NCBI GenBank assembly: GCA_005884335.1
Contig: VBCJ01000187.1
Location: 1 to 8,547, forward strand
DNA length: 8,547 nt
Source of the DNA: Betaproteobacteria bacterium
GTDB lineage: Bacteria; Pseudomonadota; Gammaproteobacteria; Burkholderiales; SG8-39
Direction of reading: 5' to 3'
Notes under the pieces: model-generated
Database searches by the model: none
Told to the model about the DNA's origin: nothing
The model's input: the letters and a program-made list of their open reading frames with translations, nothing else
Part shown: positions 1 through 5,622 of the stretch, piece by piece
Position numbering within the stretch: the first letter of the stretch is position 1
Layout of the letters: every line of letters starts with the position of its first letter
Position numbers and translations under genes: made by a program

Positions 1-1
1 C

Positions 2-832
2 GTAAAATTCAAACCCACCTCACCCGGCCGGCGGCAACTCGTCAAGTTCGTTAATCCCGATCTGCACAAGGGCGGTCCTTATCAGCCCCTGGTCGAGAAG
101 CAATCCAAGAAGGCCGGCCGCAACGTCAACGGGCACATCACGGTTCGCCACCAGGGCGGCGGGCACAAGCAGAACTACCGCATCGTCGATTTTCGCCGCA
201 ACAAGGACGGTATTGCGGCCAAGGTCGAGCGCCTCGAATACGATCCGAACCGGAGCGCGAACATCGCCTTGCTCTGCTACGCCGACGGCGAGCGCCGCTA
301 CATCATCGCGCCCAAGGGTGTGACTGCCGGCACGCAGCTCTTGTCCGGGGTAGAGGCGCCGATCAGACCGGGGAATACCTTGCCGCTTCGGAATATCCCG
401 GTCGGCACCACGGTTCACTGCATCGAGATGCAGCCCGGCGGGGGCGCACAGCTTGCGCGCGCCGCGGGCGCCTCGGTTCAGCTGCTTGCGCGAGAGGGCA
501 GCTACGCGCAGTTGCGGCTGCGTTCGGGCGAGATTCGTAAGGTGCACGTCGACTGCCGCGCCACCATCGGCGAAGTTGGCAACGAGGAGCACAGCCTCGA
601 ATCGATCGGCAAGGCCGGGCGCGTCCGCTGGCGCGGCGTGCGGCCCACCGTGCGCGGCGTCGCGATGAATCCGATCGACCACCCGCACGGCGGCGGCGAG
701 GGAAAGACCGCGGCGGGGCAGGATCCCGTAAGCCCCTGGGGGGTGCTGACCAAGGGCTACAAGACCCGCAAGAACAAGCGCACACGCGGCATGATCATCC
801 AATTCCGGCACAAGAAACGAGACAAGGGCTAG
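2..832 (+). CDS. rplB: 50S ribosomal protein L2 (5' partial)
   Basis: L2 is a primary 23S rRNA binding protein needed for subunit association and for a functional peptidyl transferase centre. The frame is open from base 2 and reads VKFKPTSPGRR, which aligns with codon 4 or so of known L2 proteins, so only about three N-terminal residues are missing. Recognisable blocks are GGGHKQNYRIVDFRRNKDG, VERLEYDPNRSANIAL, DGERRYIIAPKG and, near the end, MNPIDHPHGGGEG. The histidines of that last motif (bases 680-688) include the conserved one linked to peptidyl transferase activity. After it comes KTAAGQDPVSPWG, an insertion relative to E. coli that is typical of betaproteobacteria. The C-terminus is basic and slightly longer than in E. 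coli. The stop is TAG, 3 bases before rpsS. Upstream S10 operon genes (rplW, rplD and others) should lie just outside the window. Confidence 0.98.
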   Translation, partial: VKFKPTSPGRRQLVKFVNPDLHKGGPYQPLVEKQSKKAGRNVNGHITVRHQGGGHKQNYRIVDFRRNKDGIAAKVERLEYDPNRSANIALLCYADGERRYIIAPKGVTAGTQLLSGVEAPIRPGNTLPLRNIPVGTTVHCIEMQPGGGAQLARAAGASVQLLAREGSYAQLRLRSGEIRKVHVDCRATIGEVGNEEHSLESIGKAGRVRWRGVRPTVRGVAMNPIDHPHGGGEGKTAAGQDPVSPWGVLTKGYKTRKNKRTRGMIIQFRHKKRDKG

Positions 833-835
833 ACC

Positions 836-1243
836 ATGGGACGCTCGGTCAAGAAGGGTCCCTTCGTGGACCACCATCTGGTGAAGAAAGTCGGCGCGGC
901 GCGCGCAGCAAGCGACAAGCGCCCGATCAAGACCTGGTCGCGGCGCTCCACGATTTTGCCGGATTTCGTCGGGCTCACCATCGCGGTCCACAACGGCAAG
1001 CAACACGTCCCGGTGTACATCTCGGAAAACATGGTGGGACACAAGCTCGGGGAGTTCGCGCTGACGCGCATCTTCAAGAGCCACGGAATGGCCGACAAGA
1101 AGCTTCTGGAAGCCGCAGCGGCGGCGAGGGCCGGCGGAGCCCACGCAACCCCCGGAGCTCCGATTGCGCCGACTGCTCCGGGTGCCCCTGCGCCGACCGC
1201 CCCCGCGGGAGCCGCCCCGGCTGCGGGCGGCGAAAAGAAGTAG
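836..1243 (+). CDS. rpsS: 30S ribosomal protein S19 with Ala/Pro-rich C-terminal tail
   Basis: S19 sits in the head of the 30S subunit, binds 16S rRNA with S13 and contributes to the intersubunit bridge and the area near A- and P-site tRNA. The first 92 residues are a normal S19: MGRSVKKGPFVDHHL, TWSRRSTILPDFVGLTIAVH (33-52), and HVPVYISENMVGHKLGEF (57-74). E. coli S19 is 92 residues and ends soon after ADKK. Here the protein continues to 135 residues, and residues 93-135 are almost entirely Ala, Pro, Gly and Thr, ending in EKK. The ATG lies 3 bases after the rplB stop, with AAGGG at 824-828 inside rplB as a weak ribosome site, so translation is probably coupled to rplB. The TAG stop overlaps the AGGAGA ribosome site of rplV. 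The core identity is certain; the tail is odd. Confidence 0.98.
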   Translation: MGRSVKKGPFVDHHLVKKVGAARAASDKRPIKTWSRRSTILPDFVGLTIAVHNGKQHVPVYISENMVGHKLGEFALTRIFKSHGMADKKLLEAAAAARAGGAHATPGAPIAPTAPGAPAPTAPAGAAPAAGGEKK

Positions 1244-1250
1244 GAGACCC

Positions 1251-1619
1251 ATGGAAACCCGCGCAACGCTCTACGGGGTGCGGCTGTCGGCCCAGAAGGG
1301 ACGGCTCGTCGCCGACCAGATCCGCGGGCTGCCGGTGGAAAAAGCGCTCAATCTGCTTGCCTTCAGTCCGAAGAAGGGAGCGCACATCATCAAGAAGGTG
1401 CTGGAATCGGCGATCGCCAACGCCGAGCACAACGACGGCGCCGACGTCGATGAGTTGAAGGTAAAGACCATTTTCGTCGAGCAGGCCACGTCGCTCAAGC
1501 GTTTTCAGGCGCGCGCCAAAGGCCGCGGCAACCGCATTACCAAGCGAACCTGCCATATCTTCGTGACGGTCGGCGACGAGGAAAAGAAGAAGCCCTCGGC
1601 CAAGCAAGCAAAGAAATAG
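1251..1619 (+). CDS. rplV: 50S ribosomal protein L22
   Basis: L22 binds 23S rRNA and its long beta-hairpin lines the nascent peptide exit tunnel, where loop changes can give macrolide resistance. The 122-residue protein has the family blocks LSAQKGRLVADQIRG (12-26), VLESAIANAEHNDGADVDEL (50-69) and the hairpin SLKRFQARAKGRGNRITKR (81-99). It exceeds the 110-residue E. coli form by a lysine-rich end, DEEKKKPSAKQAKK (109-122). I chose ATG 1251 because its METRATLYGVRLSAQK start matches the family and because GGAG at 1243-1246 precedes it. The frame stays open upstream to 1164, but that extra stretch lies inside the rpsS tail and has no L22 homology. It lies 7 bases after rpsS and 9 before rpsC. 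The stop is TAG. Confidence 0.98.
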   Translation: METRATLYGVRLSAQKGRLVADQIRGLPVEKALNLLAFSPKKGAHIIKKVLESAIANAEHNDGADVDELKVKTIFVEQATSLKRFQARAKGRGNRITKRTCHIFVTVGDEEKKKPSAKQAKK

Positions 1620-1628
1620 GACGCCCTC

Positions 1629-2564
1629 ATGGGACAGAAAATTCATCCGATCGGCTTCAGGCTCAGCGTCAACAAGAACTGGTCCTCGCGCTGGTACGCC
1701 AACAGCAAGACCTTCGCCACCATGCTGAACGAGGACCTGAAGGTCCGCGACTATTTGAAGAAACGGCTTTCCCACGCCTCGGTCGGCAAGGTCGTGATCG
1801 AGCGGCCGGCCAAGGACGCCCGGATCACCATCCATAGCGCGCGGCCCGGCGTCGTGATCGGCAAGAAGGGTGAGGACATTGAAATGCTCAAGGCCGATCT
1901 GCGCAAGCTCCTCGGCGTGCAGATGGTCCACGTAAACATCGAGGAAATCCGCAAGCCCGAGGTCGATGCGCAGCTCATCGCGGATTCGATCGCGCAGCAG
2001 CTGGAAAAGCGGATCATGTTCCGCCGCGCCATGAAGCGCGCCATGCAAAACGCCATGCGCCTGGGAGCTCAAGGGATCAAGATCATGAGCGCCGGGCGCT
2101 TGAACGGCATCGAGATCGCCCGCACCGAGTGGTATCGCGAGGGCCGCGTTCCCCTTCATACGCTGCGCGCGGACATCGACTACGGGTTTTCCGAGGCTAA
2201 GACCACCTACGGTGTGATCGGCATCAAGTGCTGGGTGTACAAGGGCGAAGTGATGGCCAAGGGCGACCAGCCGGTCGCGCCTCCGGCTCCGACCGCCGAC
2301 GAGGTTCTCGCGGCGAAGAAGGTGAAGAAAGCGACGCCCAAACCCGCGCTGAGCGCTCCCGAAGCGAAGCCCGAGCCGATCGCCGCAGCCAAGACGGCGT
2401 CCGACACGGGAAGTTCCGCAGCGCCCCAGGCCAAGCCCAGGGCCGCTCGGCCTCATCCGGTCGTCGCGAAAAAGGCCGTGAGCGATGCGAAGGGGAAGGC
2501 CGAAGCGAAGTCGGAAGCGAAGCCGAAAACCGCGGTGAAGAAATCCAGAAAGCCCAAGGCTTAG
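1629..2564 (+). CDS. rpsC: 30S ribosomal protein S3 with long basic C-terminal extension
   Basis: S3 forms part of the mRNA entry channel on the 30S subunit and with S4 and S5 helps unwind incoming mRNA. The start MGQKIHPIGFRLSVNKNWSS is canonical. The KH type 2 domain carries its GxxG loop as GKKG at 78-81, and the conserved basic residues R132, R133 and K136 match the E. coli helicase residues 131, 132 and 135 counted without Met. The C-terminal domain ends about residue 209 (YGVIGIKCWVYKGEVM). Residues 213-311 are a low-complexity Ala/Lys/Pro/Glu tail ending KSRKPKA, bringing the protein to 311 residues against 233 in E. coli. S3 tails are common in Proteobacteria, but this length and histone-H1-like composition stand out. 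AGGA at 1618-1621, overlapping the rplV stop, is the ribosome site. The stop is TAG. Confidence 0.98.
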   Translation: MGQKIHPIGFRLSVNKNWSSRWYANSKTFATMLNEDLKVRDYLKKRLSHASVGKVVIERPAKDARITIHSARPGVVIGKKGEDIEMLKADLRKLLGVQMVHVNIEEIRKPEVDAQLIADSIAQQLEKRIMFRRAMKRAMQNAMRLGAQGIKIMSAGRLNGIEIARTEWYREGRVPLHTLRADIDYGFSEAKTTYGVIGIKCWVYKGEVMAKGDQPVAPPAPTADEVLAAKKVKKATPKPALSAPEAKPEPIAAAKTASDTGSSAAPQAKPRAARPHPVVAKKAVSDAKGKAEAKSEAKPKTAVKKSRKPKA

Positions 2565-2580
2565 GCGAGGAGCGATTCCC

Positions 2581-2994
2581 ATGCTTCAACCGGCTCGAAC
2601 AAAGTACCGCAAGCAACAGAAAGGACGCAACCGGGGCGTCGCGACGCGGGGAACGAAGGTTTCCTTCGGCGAATACGGCTTGAAGGCGACGACCCGCGGA
2701 CGCCTTACTGCGCGTCAGATCGAGGCGGCCCGCCGTGCCATGACGCGCCACATCAAGCGGGGCGGGCGCATCTTCATACGCATCTTTCCGGACAAACCCG
2801 TTTCGCAAAAGCCCGCAGAGGTGCGAATGGGTAACGGCAAAGGGAACCCGGAGTATTTCGTCGCCGAAATCAGGCCGGGCAAGGTGCTCTACGAAATGGA
2901 CGGGGTGGATGAGCCGACCGCGCGGGAGGCGTTTGCGCTTGCCTCAGCCAAGCTTCCGCTGCGCACGATGTTTGTGTTCCGTCAGATGGGGTGA
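2581..2994 (+). CDS. rplP: 50S ribosomal protein L16
   Basis: L16 binds 23S rRNA near the A-site tRNA and the peptidyl transferase centre and is added late in 50S assembly. The 137-residue protein starts MLQPARTKYRKQQKGRNRG and has the signatures GRLTARQIEAARRAMTRHIKR (40-60) and VRMGNGKGNPEYFVAEIRPGK (81-101). R82 is equivalent to E. coli Arg81, the residue hydroxylated by the oxygenase YcfD (RoxA) where that enzyme is present. The length equals the family norm (136 in E. coli) and nothing is missing. The start is preceded by a strong GAGGAG at 2567-2572, 8 bases upstream. The gap after rpsC is 16 bases. The stop is TGA. Confidence 0.98.
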   Translation: MLQPARTKYRKQQKGRNRGVATRGTKVSFGEYGLKATTRGRLTARQIEAARRAMTRHIKRGGRIFIRIFPDKPVSQKPAEVRMGNGKGNPEYFVAEIRPGKVLYEMDGVDEPTAREAFALASAKLPLRTMFVFRQMG

Positions 2995-3004
2995 GGGTCG
3001 AACA

Positions 3005-3010
3005 AGAGGG
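3005..3010 (+). promoter_or_regulatory. rpmC: Ribosome binding site deciding the rpmC start
   Basis: AGAGGG lies 7 bases before ATG 3018 but only 1 base before the alternative ATG 3012, and downstream of the alternative GTG 2991. It therefore supports 3018 as the start. Confidence 0.75.
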
Positions 3011-3017
3011 CATGATC

Positions 3018-3212
3018 ATGAAGGCCAGTCAACTCCGCGCCAAGGATCCGGCGCAGCTTTCCAAGGAGCTCGAGGAGCTGCTGCGCGCTCAGTTCGGTCT
3101 GCGCATGCAGAAGGCGACGCAACAGCTCACCAACAGCAGCCAACTGAAGAGCGTGCGCCGTGACATCGCGCGGGTGCGCACCATCCTGAAGGAAAAGGTG
3201 GAAGTGAAATGA
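3018..3212 (+). CDS. rpmC: 50S ribosomal protein L29
   Basis: L29 is a small two-helix protein at the exit of the peptide tunnel, next to L23, where trigger factor and signal recognition particle dock. The 64-residue product reads MKASQLRAKD at the start and contains QFGLRMQKATQQLTN and the family signature SVRRDIARVRTILKEK (45-60). E. coli L29 is 63 residues. Three in-frame starts exist: GTG 2991, ATG 3012 and ATG 3018. I chose 3018 because MKA-LR is the conserved N-terminus and AGAGGG at 3005-3010 has normal spacing only to it. The TGA stop overlaps the rpsQ start as ATGA (3209-3212), so rpsQ translation is probably coupled to rpmC. Confidence 0.96.
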   Translation: MKASQLRAKDPAQLSKELEELLRAQFGLRMQKATQQLTNSSQLKSVRRDIARVRTILKEKVEVK

Positions 3213-3472
3213 GCGAGGCCAAGACCACCCGTACGCTGACCGGACGAGTCGTCAGCGACAAGATGGACAAGACCGTGACGGTATTGGTCGAGCGCCGTGT
3301 CACCCATCCGATGTACGGAAAGATCGTGACCCGCTCGAAGAAGTACCATGCCCACGACGAAAAAAACGAGTGCGGCGAGGGTGATCTGGTCGTGATCGAG
3401 GAGTGCCGCCCGATCTCCAGGACCAAGGCGTGGCGGATCGCCAAGCTGGTCGAGAAGGCACGGGCGGCGTAG
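3209..3472 (+). CDS. rpsQ: 30S ribosomal protein S17
   Basis: S17 is an early-assembly 16S rRNA binding protein with an OB-fold in the 30S body. The 87-residue protein matches the family throughout: RTLTGRVVSDKMDKTVTVLVE (8-28), VTHPMYGKIV (31-40), and the signature GDLVVIEECRPIS (58-70), ending VEKARAA. The length is normal (84 in E. coli). The start overlaps the rpmC stop in ATGA, and the AAGGTGGA stretch at 3195-3202 can serve as ribosome site. It is the last gene of the S10 operon in the classical arrangement, and a 141-base non-coding gap with a promoter candidate follows. The stop is TAG. Confidence 0.98.
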   Translation: MSEAKTTRTLTGRVVSDKMDKTVTVLVERRVTHPMYGKIVTRSKKYHAHDEKNECGEGDLVVIEECRPISRTKAWRIAKLVEKARAA

Positions 3473-3480
3473 GCAGATTG

Positions 3481-3518
3481 GGCTTGGCAAAGGTTTTGAG
3501 GCTTGGCAAAGGTCTTGA
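3481..3518 (+). repeat. 19-base tandem duplication at the S10/spc boundary
   Basis: GGCTTGGCAAAGGTTTTGA (3481-3499) is followed immediately by GGCTTGGCAAAGGTCTTGA (3500-3518), differing at one base. Each copy contains TTGGCA, a near-consensus sigma70 -35 hexamer. The second copy supplies the -35 of the promoter candidate below. It starts 8 bases after the rpsQ stop. Confidence 0.95.
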
Positions 3519-3531
3519 TTTCGCGTAGACT
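3503..3531 (+). promoter_or_regulatory. Candidate sigma70 promoter of the spc operon
   Basis: TTGGCA (3503-3508, five of six -35 consensus bases) and TAGACT (3526-3531, four of six -10 bases) are separated by exactly 17 bases. The position, between rpsQ and rplN, is where the spc promoter lies in E. coli, and this is the longest gap in the window. Transcription would begin about 3538 and give a leader of roughly 75 bases before rplN. The leader contains two short GC stems (3547-3551 with 3556-3560; 3573-3577 with 3587-3591) without a T-run, so no terminator is indicated. The hexamers and spacing are seen; promoter activity is inferred. Confidence 0.5.
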
Positions 3532-3613
3532 TCGCTGCCTTTTCACGTCCCGGACGGGATCCAAAACTGCCTGCCCGTAGCGTATTCGGGCCGGACAAGT
3601 TGGAGACGGAAAA

Positions 3614-3982
3614 ATGATTCAGATGCAGACGGTGCTCGATGTCGCCGATAACACCGGCGCGCGCGCTGTGATGTGTATCAAGGTGCTGGGCGGCTCGAAA
3701 CGCCGCTACGCCAACATCGGCGACGTCATCAGGGTGAGCATCAAGGACGCGGCGCCGCGCGGCCGCGTCAAGAAAGGTGAGATTTACCACGCCGTCGTGG
3801 TGCGCACGGCCCAGGGGGTGCGGCGCTCCGACGGCAGCCGCATCCGGTTCGATTCCAACGCGGCGGTGTTGCTCACCAGCAAGATGGAGCCCATCGGCAC
3901 GCGCATCTTCGGGCCGGTGACCCGCGAGCTTCGCAGCGAGCGCTTCATGAAGATCGTTTCGCTCGCCCCTGAAGTCCTTTGA
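3614..3982 (+). CDS. rplN: 50S ribosomal protein L14
   Basis: L14 binds 23S rRNA at the subunit interface, contacts 16S rRNA in an intersubunit bridge, and is the docking site of the silencing factor RsfS. The 122-residue protein begins MIQMQTVLDVADNTGARAVMCIKVLGG and ends with the conserved GTRIFGPVTRELR (95-107) and KIVSLAPEVL. The length matches E. coli (123). GGAG at 3602-3605 precedes the ATG by 8 bases. It is the first gene of the spc operon, downstream of the promoter candidate and a structured leader. The stop is TGA, followed by 24 bases to rplX. Confidence 0.98.
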   Translation: MIQMQTVLDVADNTGARAVMCIKVLGGSKRRYANIGDVIRVSIKDAAPRGRVKKGEIYHAVVVRTAQGVRRSDGSRIRFDSNAAVLLTSKMEPIGTRIFGPVTRELRSERFMKIVSLAPEVL

Positions 3983-4006
3983 CTAACCGCCGCGACTGAC
4001 AGCTCA

Positions 4007-4324
4007 ATGGAGAAAATCAGAAAAGGCGACGACGTCATCGTCACCGCCGGCAAAGACAAAGGAAAGCGGGGGACGGTGCTGCGGATCGTGGATGCGGGGC
4101 ACCTCGTCGTGGAGGGGGTCAACCGCGTCAAGAAACATCAGCGCCCCAACCCCATGAAGGGTCTGACCGGCGGCATCGTGGACAAGGACATGCCCATCGA
4201 TGTCTCGAACGTCGCTCTGTACAACCCGCAGACCAAGAAGGCCGACCGCGTGGGCTTCAAGCTGATGGAGGACGGGCGCAAGGTGCGCGTGTTCAAGTCC
4301 AACGGCGAAATGGTGGACGCCTGA
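4007..4324 (+). CDS. rplX: 50S ribosomal protein L24
   Basis: L24 is an assembly-initiating 23S rRNA binding protein located near the tunnel exit. The 105-residue protein has an N-terminal KOW motif (GDDVIVTAGKDKGKRGTVLR, 7-26), then VNRVKKHQRPNPMKGLTGGI (38-57) and VALYNPQTKKADRVGFK (69-85), all typical. The length is normal (104 in E. coli). The start is fixed by homology (MEKIRKGDDV), yet no clear Shine-Dalgarno is visible in the 24 bases after the rplN stop. Translation may therefore depend on coupling to rplN. The stop is TGA. Confidence 0.98.
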   Translation: MEKIRKGDDVIVTAGKDKGKRGTVLRIVDAGHLVVEGVNRVKKHQRPNPMKGLTGGIVDKDMPIDVSNVALYNPQTKKADRVGFKLMEDGRKVRVFKSNGEMVDA

Positions 4325-4350
4325 TCCTTTAGGACTTCGAAAATCTATCT

Positions 4351-4890
4351 ATGGCTCGCCTACAAGACTACTACCGCAAGGATGTGGTGCCCGATCTGAT
4401 GAAGAAGTTCGGGTACAAGACATCGATGCAGGTACCGCGCATCAAGAAGATCACGCTCAATATGGGTGTGGGCGAGACGACGACGGACAAGAAGATCCTG
4501 GACAACGCGGTTGCCGACCTCACCAAGATCGCCGGCCAGAAACCCGTGGTCACCAAGGCCAAGAAGTCGATCGCGACGTTCAAGGTCCGCAAAGGGTTCC
4601 CGGTCGGGTGCATGGTGACCCTGCGCGGCCAGCGAATGTACGAGTTCCTGGATCGTCTGGTCACCGTGGCGATCCCGCGTATCCGTGACTTCCGCGGCAT
4701 CTCGAGCCGCGCATTCGACGGCCGCGGCAACTACAGCCTCGGCGTCAAGGAGCAGATCATCTTTCCGGAAATCGAATACGACAAGATCGACGCTCTGCGA
4801 GGGCTCAACATCAGCATCACCACCACCGCGAAAACCGACGACGAAGCGCGCGCGCTGCTCGCCGCCTTTCGCTTTCCGTTCAAGACCTGA
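4351..4890 (+). CDS. rplE: 50S ribosomal protein L5
   Basis: L5 binds 5S rRNA with L18 and forms part of the central protuberance that contacts the P-site tRNA and S13. The 179-residue protein equals the family length. Recognisable parts are MARLQDYYRKDVVPDLMKKF at the start, VPRIKKITLNMGVGE (28-42), TKAKKSIATFKVRKGFPVG (68-86), and the C-terminal RGISSRAFDGRGNYSLGVKE (115-134) with FPEIEYDKID. The nearest Shine-Dalgarno, AGGA at 4331-4334, is 16 bases before the ATG, too far for a standard site. In E. coli this start region is the target at which S8 represses spc translation, so a weak site here may be meaningful. It is 26 bases after rplX and 9 before rpsN. The stop is TGA. Confidence 0.98.
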   Translation: MARLQDYYRKDVVPDLMKKFGYKTSMQVPRIKKITLNMGVGETTTDKKILDNAVADLTKIAGQKPVVTKAKKSIATFKVRKGFPVGCMVTLRGQRMYEFLDRLVTVAIPRIRDFRGISSRAFDGRGNYSLGVKEQIIFPEIEYDKIDALRGLNISITTTAKTDDEARALLAAFRFPFKT

Positions 4891-4899
4891 AGGATCGCC

Positions 4900-5205
4900 A
4901 TGGCCAAACTCGCCCTGATCAACCGCGACAAAAAACGCCGCAAAACGGTGGCCAAGTTCGCCGCAAGACGCGCGGCGCTGCTCGCAATCATCAACGACGC
5001 CAAACGCTCCGACGAAGAGCGCCAGGAGGCGCGCGAGAAGCAACAGCAGTTGCCGAGGAACGCCTCGCCCGTGCGCCTGCGCAACCGCTGCAGGCTGACC
5101 GGCCGGCCGCGCGGCGTGTTCCGTAAGTTCGGGCTTGGGCGCAACAAGCTGCGCGAGATCGCGCTGCGCGGGGAGATCCCGGGCTTGATCAAGGCGAGCT
5201 GGTAG
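4900..5205 (+). CDS. rpsN: 30S ribosomal protein S14, zinc-free form
   Basis: S14 lies in the 30S head and is needed for late assembly near the A site. The 101-residue length and the absence of the paired CxxC motifs put it in the zinc-independent class; the only cysteine is C64 in RNRCRLTGRPRGVFRKFGL (61-79). The conserved end is RGEIPGLIKASW (90-101). The N-terminal half is Lys/Arg-rich and more divergent, as usual for this class. AAGGA at 4890-4894, overlapping the rplE stop, is 5 bases before the ATG. The stop is TAG, fused to the strong ribosome site of rpsH. Confidence 0.98.
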   Translation: MAKLALINRDKKRRKTVAKFAARRAALLAIINDAKRSDEERQEAREKQQQLPRNASPVRLRNRCRLTGRPRGVFRKFGLGRNKLREIALRGEIPGLIKASW

Positions 5206-5209
5206 GAGG
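5204..5209 (+). promoter_or_regulatory. rpsH: Consensus ribosome binding site of rpsH, overlapping the rpsN stop
   Basis: AGGAGG lies 8 bases before ATG 5218 and shares its first two bases with the rpsN TAG. It is the best Shine-Dalgarno in the window. It favours ATG 5218 over the in-frame ATG 5224, in line with the conserved MSM start. Confidence 0.85.
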
Positions 5210-5217
5210 CTTCCCGC

Positions 5218-5613
5218 ATGAGCATGACCGATCCCATTGCCGACATGCTGACCCGCATCCGCAACGCCCAGGCGGTCGGAAAGACCGCGGTCGGCGTTCC
5301 GTCCTCCAATCTCAAGATTTCCATCGCTCAAGTGCTGAAGGACGAGGGTTACATCGACGGCTTCACTGTTCGCGAAAAGGAAGGGAAACCGGAGCTCGAA
5401 ATCGGCCTCAAGTACTACGCGGGGCAGCCCGTGATCGAGAAAATCGAGCGCGTGTCCACGCCGGGGTTGCGCATCTACAAGGGGCGCGATGAGCTGCCCC
5501 GCATCATGAACGGGCTCGGCGTCGCCATCGTCTCCACCTCCAAGGGCGTCATGACCGATCGCAAGGCGCGCGCCACCGGTGTCGGCGGCGAAGTGCTCTG
5601 CATCGTAGCCTAG
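5218..5613 (+). CDS. rpsH: 30S ribosomal protein S8
   Basis: S8 is a primary binder of the central domain of 16S rRNA, and in E. coli it is also the translational repressor of the spc operon, acting at the rplE start. The 131-residue protein has the conserved N-terminus MSMTDPIADMLTRIRNAQ and the C-terminal RNA-binding block RVSTPGLRIYKGRDELP (78-94). The STSKGVMTDRKAR motif follows (106-118), then GGEVLCIVA. The length is standard (130 in E. coli). ATG 5218 was chosen over ATG 5224 because MSM is conserved and AGGAGG is spaced correctly for it. The stop is TAG and rplF follows after 9 bases. Confidence 0.98.
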   Translation: MSMTDPIADMLTRIRNAQAVGKTAVGVPSSNLKISIAQVLKDEGYIDGFTVREKEGKPELEIGLKYYAGQPVIEKIERVSTPGLRIYKGRDELPRIMNGLGVAIVSTSKGVMTDRKARATGVGGEVLCIVA

Positions 5614-5622
5614 GAATCGGCC

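Noticed and set aside
1164..1250. An upstream extension of rplV to ATG 1164.
   Set aside because: It lies inside the rpsS tail in another frame, is Arg/Pro-rich without L22 homology, and ATG 1251 has a ribosome site and the family N-terminus.
1074..2582. A 502-codon open frame on the minus strand opposite rpsS, rplV and rpsC (and similar ones at 20-1252 and 4360-5331).
   Set aside because: They lie exactly opposite well-identified ribosomal genes, have Leu/Arg/Asp-rich compositions expected from the complement of GC-biased codons, and show no recognisable family.
2991..3017. Earlier rpmC starts at GTG 2991 or ATG 3012.
   Set aside because: The extra residues are not in L29, and AGAGGG at 3005-3010 has correct spacing only to ATG 3018.
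3541..3600. A transcription terminator closing the S10 operon.
   Set aside because: The two GC stems here are only about 5 bp and no T-run follows, so read-through is more likely.
4325..4334. A hairpin TCCT/AGGA sequestering the rplE ribosome site.
   Set aside because: The stem has only 3 bp with a 4-base loop, too weak to matter by itself.
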